Source of the DNA: Polaribacter sejongensis
GTDB taxonomy: Bacteria > Bacteroidota > Bacteroidia > Flavobacteriales > Flavobacteriaceae
Reading direction: 5' to 3'
Assembly (NCBI RefSeq): GCF_038024065.1
Contig: NZ_CP150667.1
Location: 3,107,501 to 3,171,500, forward strand
Length of the DNA: 64,000 nt
This document shows, piece by piece, positions 62,997 to 64,000 of the stretch. Position 1 is the stretch's first letter. Each line of letters opens with the position of its first letter. The notes under the pieces were generated by a model. That model searched no databases, was not told where the DNA came from, and saw only the letters and a program-made list of their open reading frames with translations. A program made the translations under genes and the position numbers.

Positions 62997-63995
62997 TTAT
63001 TTAAAAGTATTAAAATCTGTTAGTTTGCTAGGCAAGTAACCATAAATCTTTTTAAATGCAACCGTAAAATGTTGTGAATGTTTGTAGCCTACTTTATATG
63101 CTGCTTCTGTTACATTGTAATTTTTTTCTAATATTAATTCTTTTGCCTTTTCCATTCTAATTTTAGTTATATACTTAAAAATTGTGGTAGCATATATTAC
63201 TTTAAAATCATGTTTAAGTTTAGATGTATTTACTCCTATTGTTGCAGCTAATTCAGTAATTGTTAAAGATTTTTCTAGATTTATATGTATGTATTCACTT
63301 ATTTTTAGAATATTCTTATAATCTTCTATAGGCAAAAGACTATTTTCTTTTTCATAATTATCTTCATTAGTTTTAGCTAATAACTGTATCAGCAATTCGT
63401 TGATTTTTGCTTCTAGATATGCTTTTTTTAAATCATCAGGATACTTGCAGTTAATAATTTGATTAATGTGGTTTTTTAATTCTATGGATATTGGCTTACT
63501 TTTTTTCCACATTAAAAAAGGAGTTTTATTAGAGATGGCTGTACCTAATTTATGTAGTATTTGTTTAAAATTTGTGCCAATAATATCCTTCAGATATTGT
63601 TCTGTAAAAAGTATTTCTAACGTCTTTCTACTTTTTGTTTTATAATTTAGATTTCCATTAACCTCTGGTAAGTAAAATAAGTTATAATGCGCATTTGGAA
63701 TAAAAATTTCTGTTTGTGATGCATCTGAAGGTACATAGTGGCTATAACCTTCTATTTCAAATTGTAATTTATATAACGGAAAATCATGCTGTACGTCTAT
63801 ATTATAATCTTTTGTTTTAAGATCTCTTATTATAATTCTTAAACCATTAATACAGATTTCTGTTTGTGTTCCTTTTATACTATTGTTATTTATTTCAGTT
63901 GTTTCCTCTGTGTAATTAGACGTTTTAAAATTTTTTTGAAATGATTTTACTAATATGTTTTTATCAAAAATAGCACTTTTTAGTGTTGTTTTCAT
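62997..63995 (-). CDS. AraC family transcriptional regulator
   Basis: A 332-aa regulator with a C-terminal double helix-turn-helix (about residues 230-330; ITELAATIGVNTSKLKHDFK and AYKVGYKHSQHFTVAFKK). The N-terminal half has no sequence I can name but is like those of PchR-type regulators of iron uptake. It ends the window; its promoter would be outside. It is convergent with the SLC12 gene and shares no operon seen here. Confidence 0.85.
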   Translation of the reverse strand: MKTTLKSAIFDKNILVKSFQKNFKTSNYTEETTEINNNSIKGTQTEICINGLRIIIRDLKTKDYNIDVQHDFPLYKLQFEIEGYSHYVPSDASQTEIFIPNAHYNLFYLPEVNGNLNYKTKSRKTLEILFTEQYLKDIIGTNFKQILHKLGTAISNKTPFLMWKKSKPISIELKNHINQIINCKYPDDLKKAYLEAKINELLIQLLAKTNEDNYEKENSLLPIEDYKNILKISEYIHINLEKSLTITELAATIGVNTSKLKHDFKVIYATTIFKYITKIRMEKAKELILEKNYNVTEAAYKVGYKHSQHFTVAFKKIYGYLPSKLTDFNTFK

Positions 63996-64000
63996 TTCTT

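Noticed and set aside
1..64000. Defence island, prophage, integrated element or biosynthetic cluster
   Set aside because: No integrase, restriction, CRISPR-Cas, phage structural or large synthase genes were found; composition and gene style are even across the window.

Overview
The window is a stretch of chromosome from a low-GC (roughly one-third G+C, judged by eye) member of the Bacteroidota, almost certainly family Flavobacteriaceae, probably a marine genus near Polaribacter or Tenacibaculum. The evidence is the alternative complex III (act) operon, gliding and type IX secretion genes (gldH, porZ), the flavobacterial -7 promoter box TAnnTTTG in front of many genes, the absence of Shine-Dalgarno sequences, and intergenic repeats typical of this family. 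No rRNA, tRNA, IS element, prophage or CRISPR array was seen. Genes are intact apart from the first, which is cut by the window edge. Layout: 1-11.3 kb holds the respiratory operon actA(partial)-B-C-D-E-F followed by coxB and coxA, closed by a strong terminator; it links menaquinol oxidation to O2 reduction through periplasmic cytochrome c. 11.7-14.9 kb holds leftward genes (LysE-type exporter, PaaE-type reductase, asd), with the last two flanked by two inverted copies of a structured RNA-like element. 15.5-18.1 kb holds trhO, a U32 family protein resembling trhP, and a small ferredoxin, a probable tRNA uridine-34 hydroxylation cluster. 18.4-27.8 kb carries a RicT/PSP1 protein, gldH, a class A penicillin-binding protein, a two-subunit CoA-transferase, exonuclease III, a LysM transglycosylase and a DUF4837 lipoprotein. 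28-37.8 kb is mixed housekeeping: trpS, acyltransferase, hemolysin-III family protein, CYTH protein, methyltransferase, porZ-recO, SdpI-like protein, thioesterase, N-acyltransferase. 38.2-43.9 kb is an RND efflux operon. 43.9-53.4 kb is redox and cofactor biology: a 45-residue membrane peptide, a Crp/Fnr regulator, a di-haem lipoprotein with thioredoxin, nadA-nadB, a TlpA-like thioredoxin and cytochrome bd oxidase (cydAB). 53.4-60.6 kb is a TetR-controlled YbhGFSR-like ABC exporter with its own TolC. The window ends with an SLC12-type cation-chloride cotransporter and an AraC regulator. The most informative new observation is regulatory. Two perfect inverted repeats GTAAC-N4-GTTAC and one degenerate copy lie exactly 29.5 bp upstream of the -7 boxes of the di-haem/thioredoxin unit, the tlpA-like gene and cydAB. 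The first lies over the stop codon of the Crp/Fnr gene itself. This geometry is that of class II Crp/Fnr activation and suggests a small respiratory/redox regulon. Second is a pair of diverged copies of one structured RNA-like element with compensatory base changes. Third is a perfect 16-bp palindrome directly after the tetR -7 box, a likely autorepression operator. Fourth is a decoration of nearly every gap in the ABC exporter operon with short dispersed repeats. All functional calls come from reading motifs; no database search was run.
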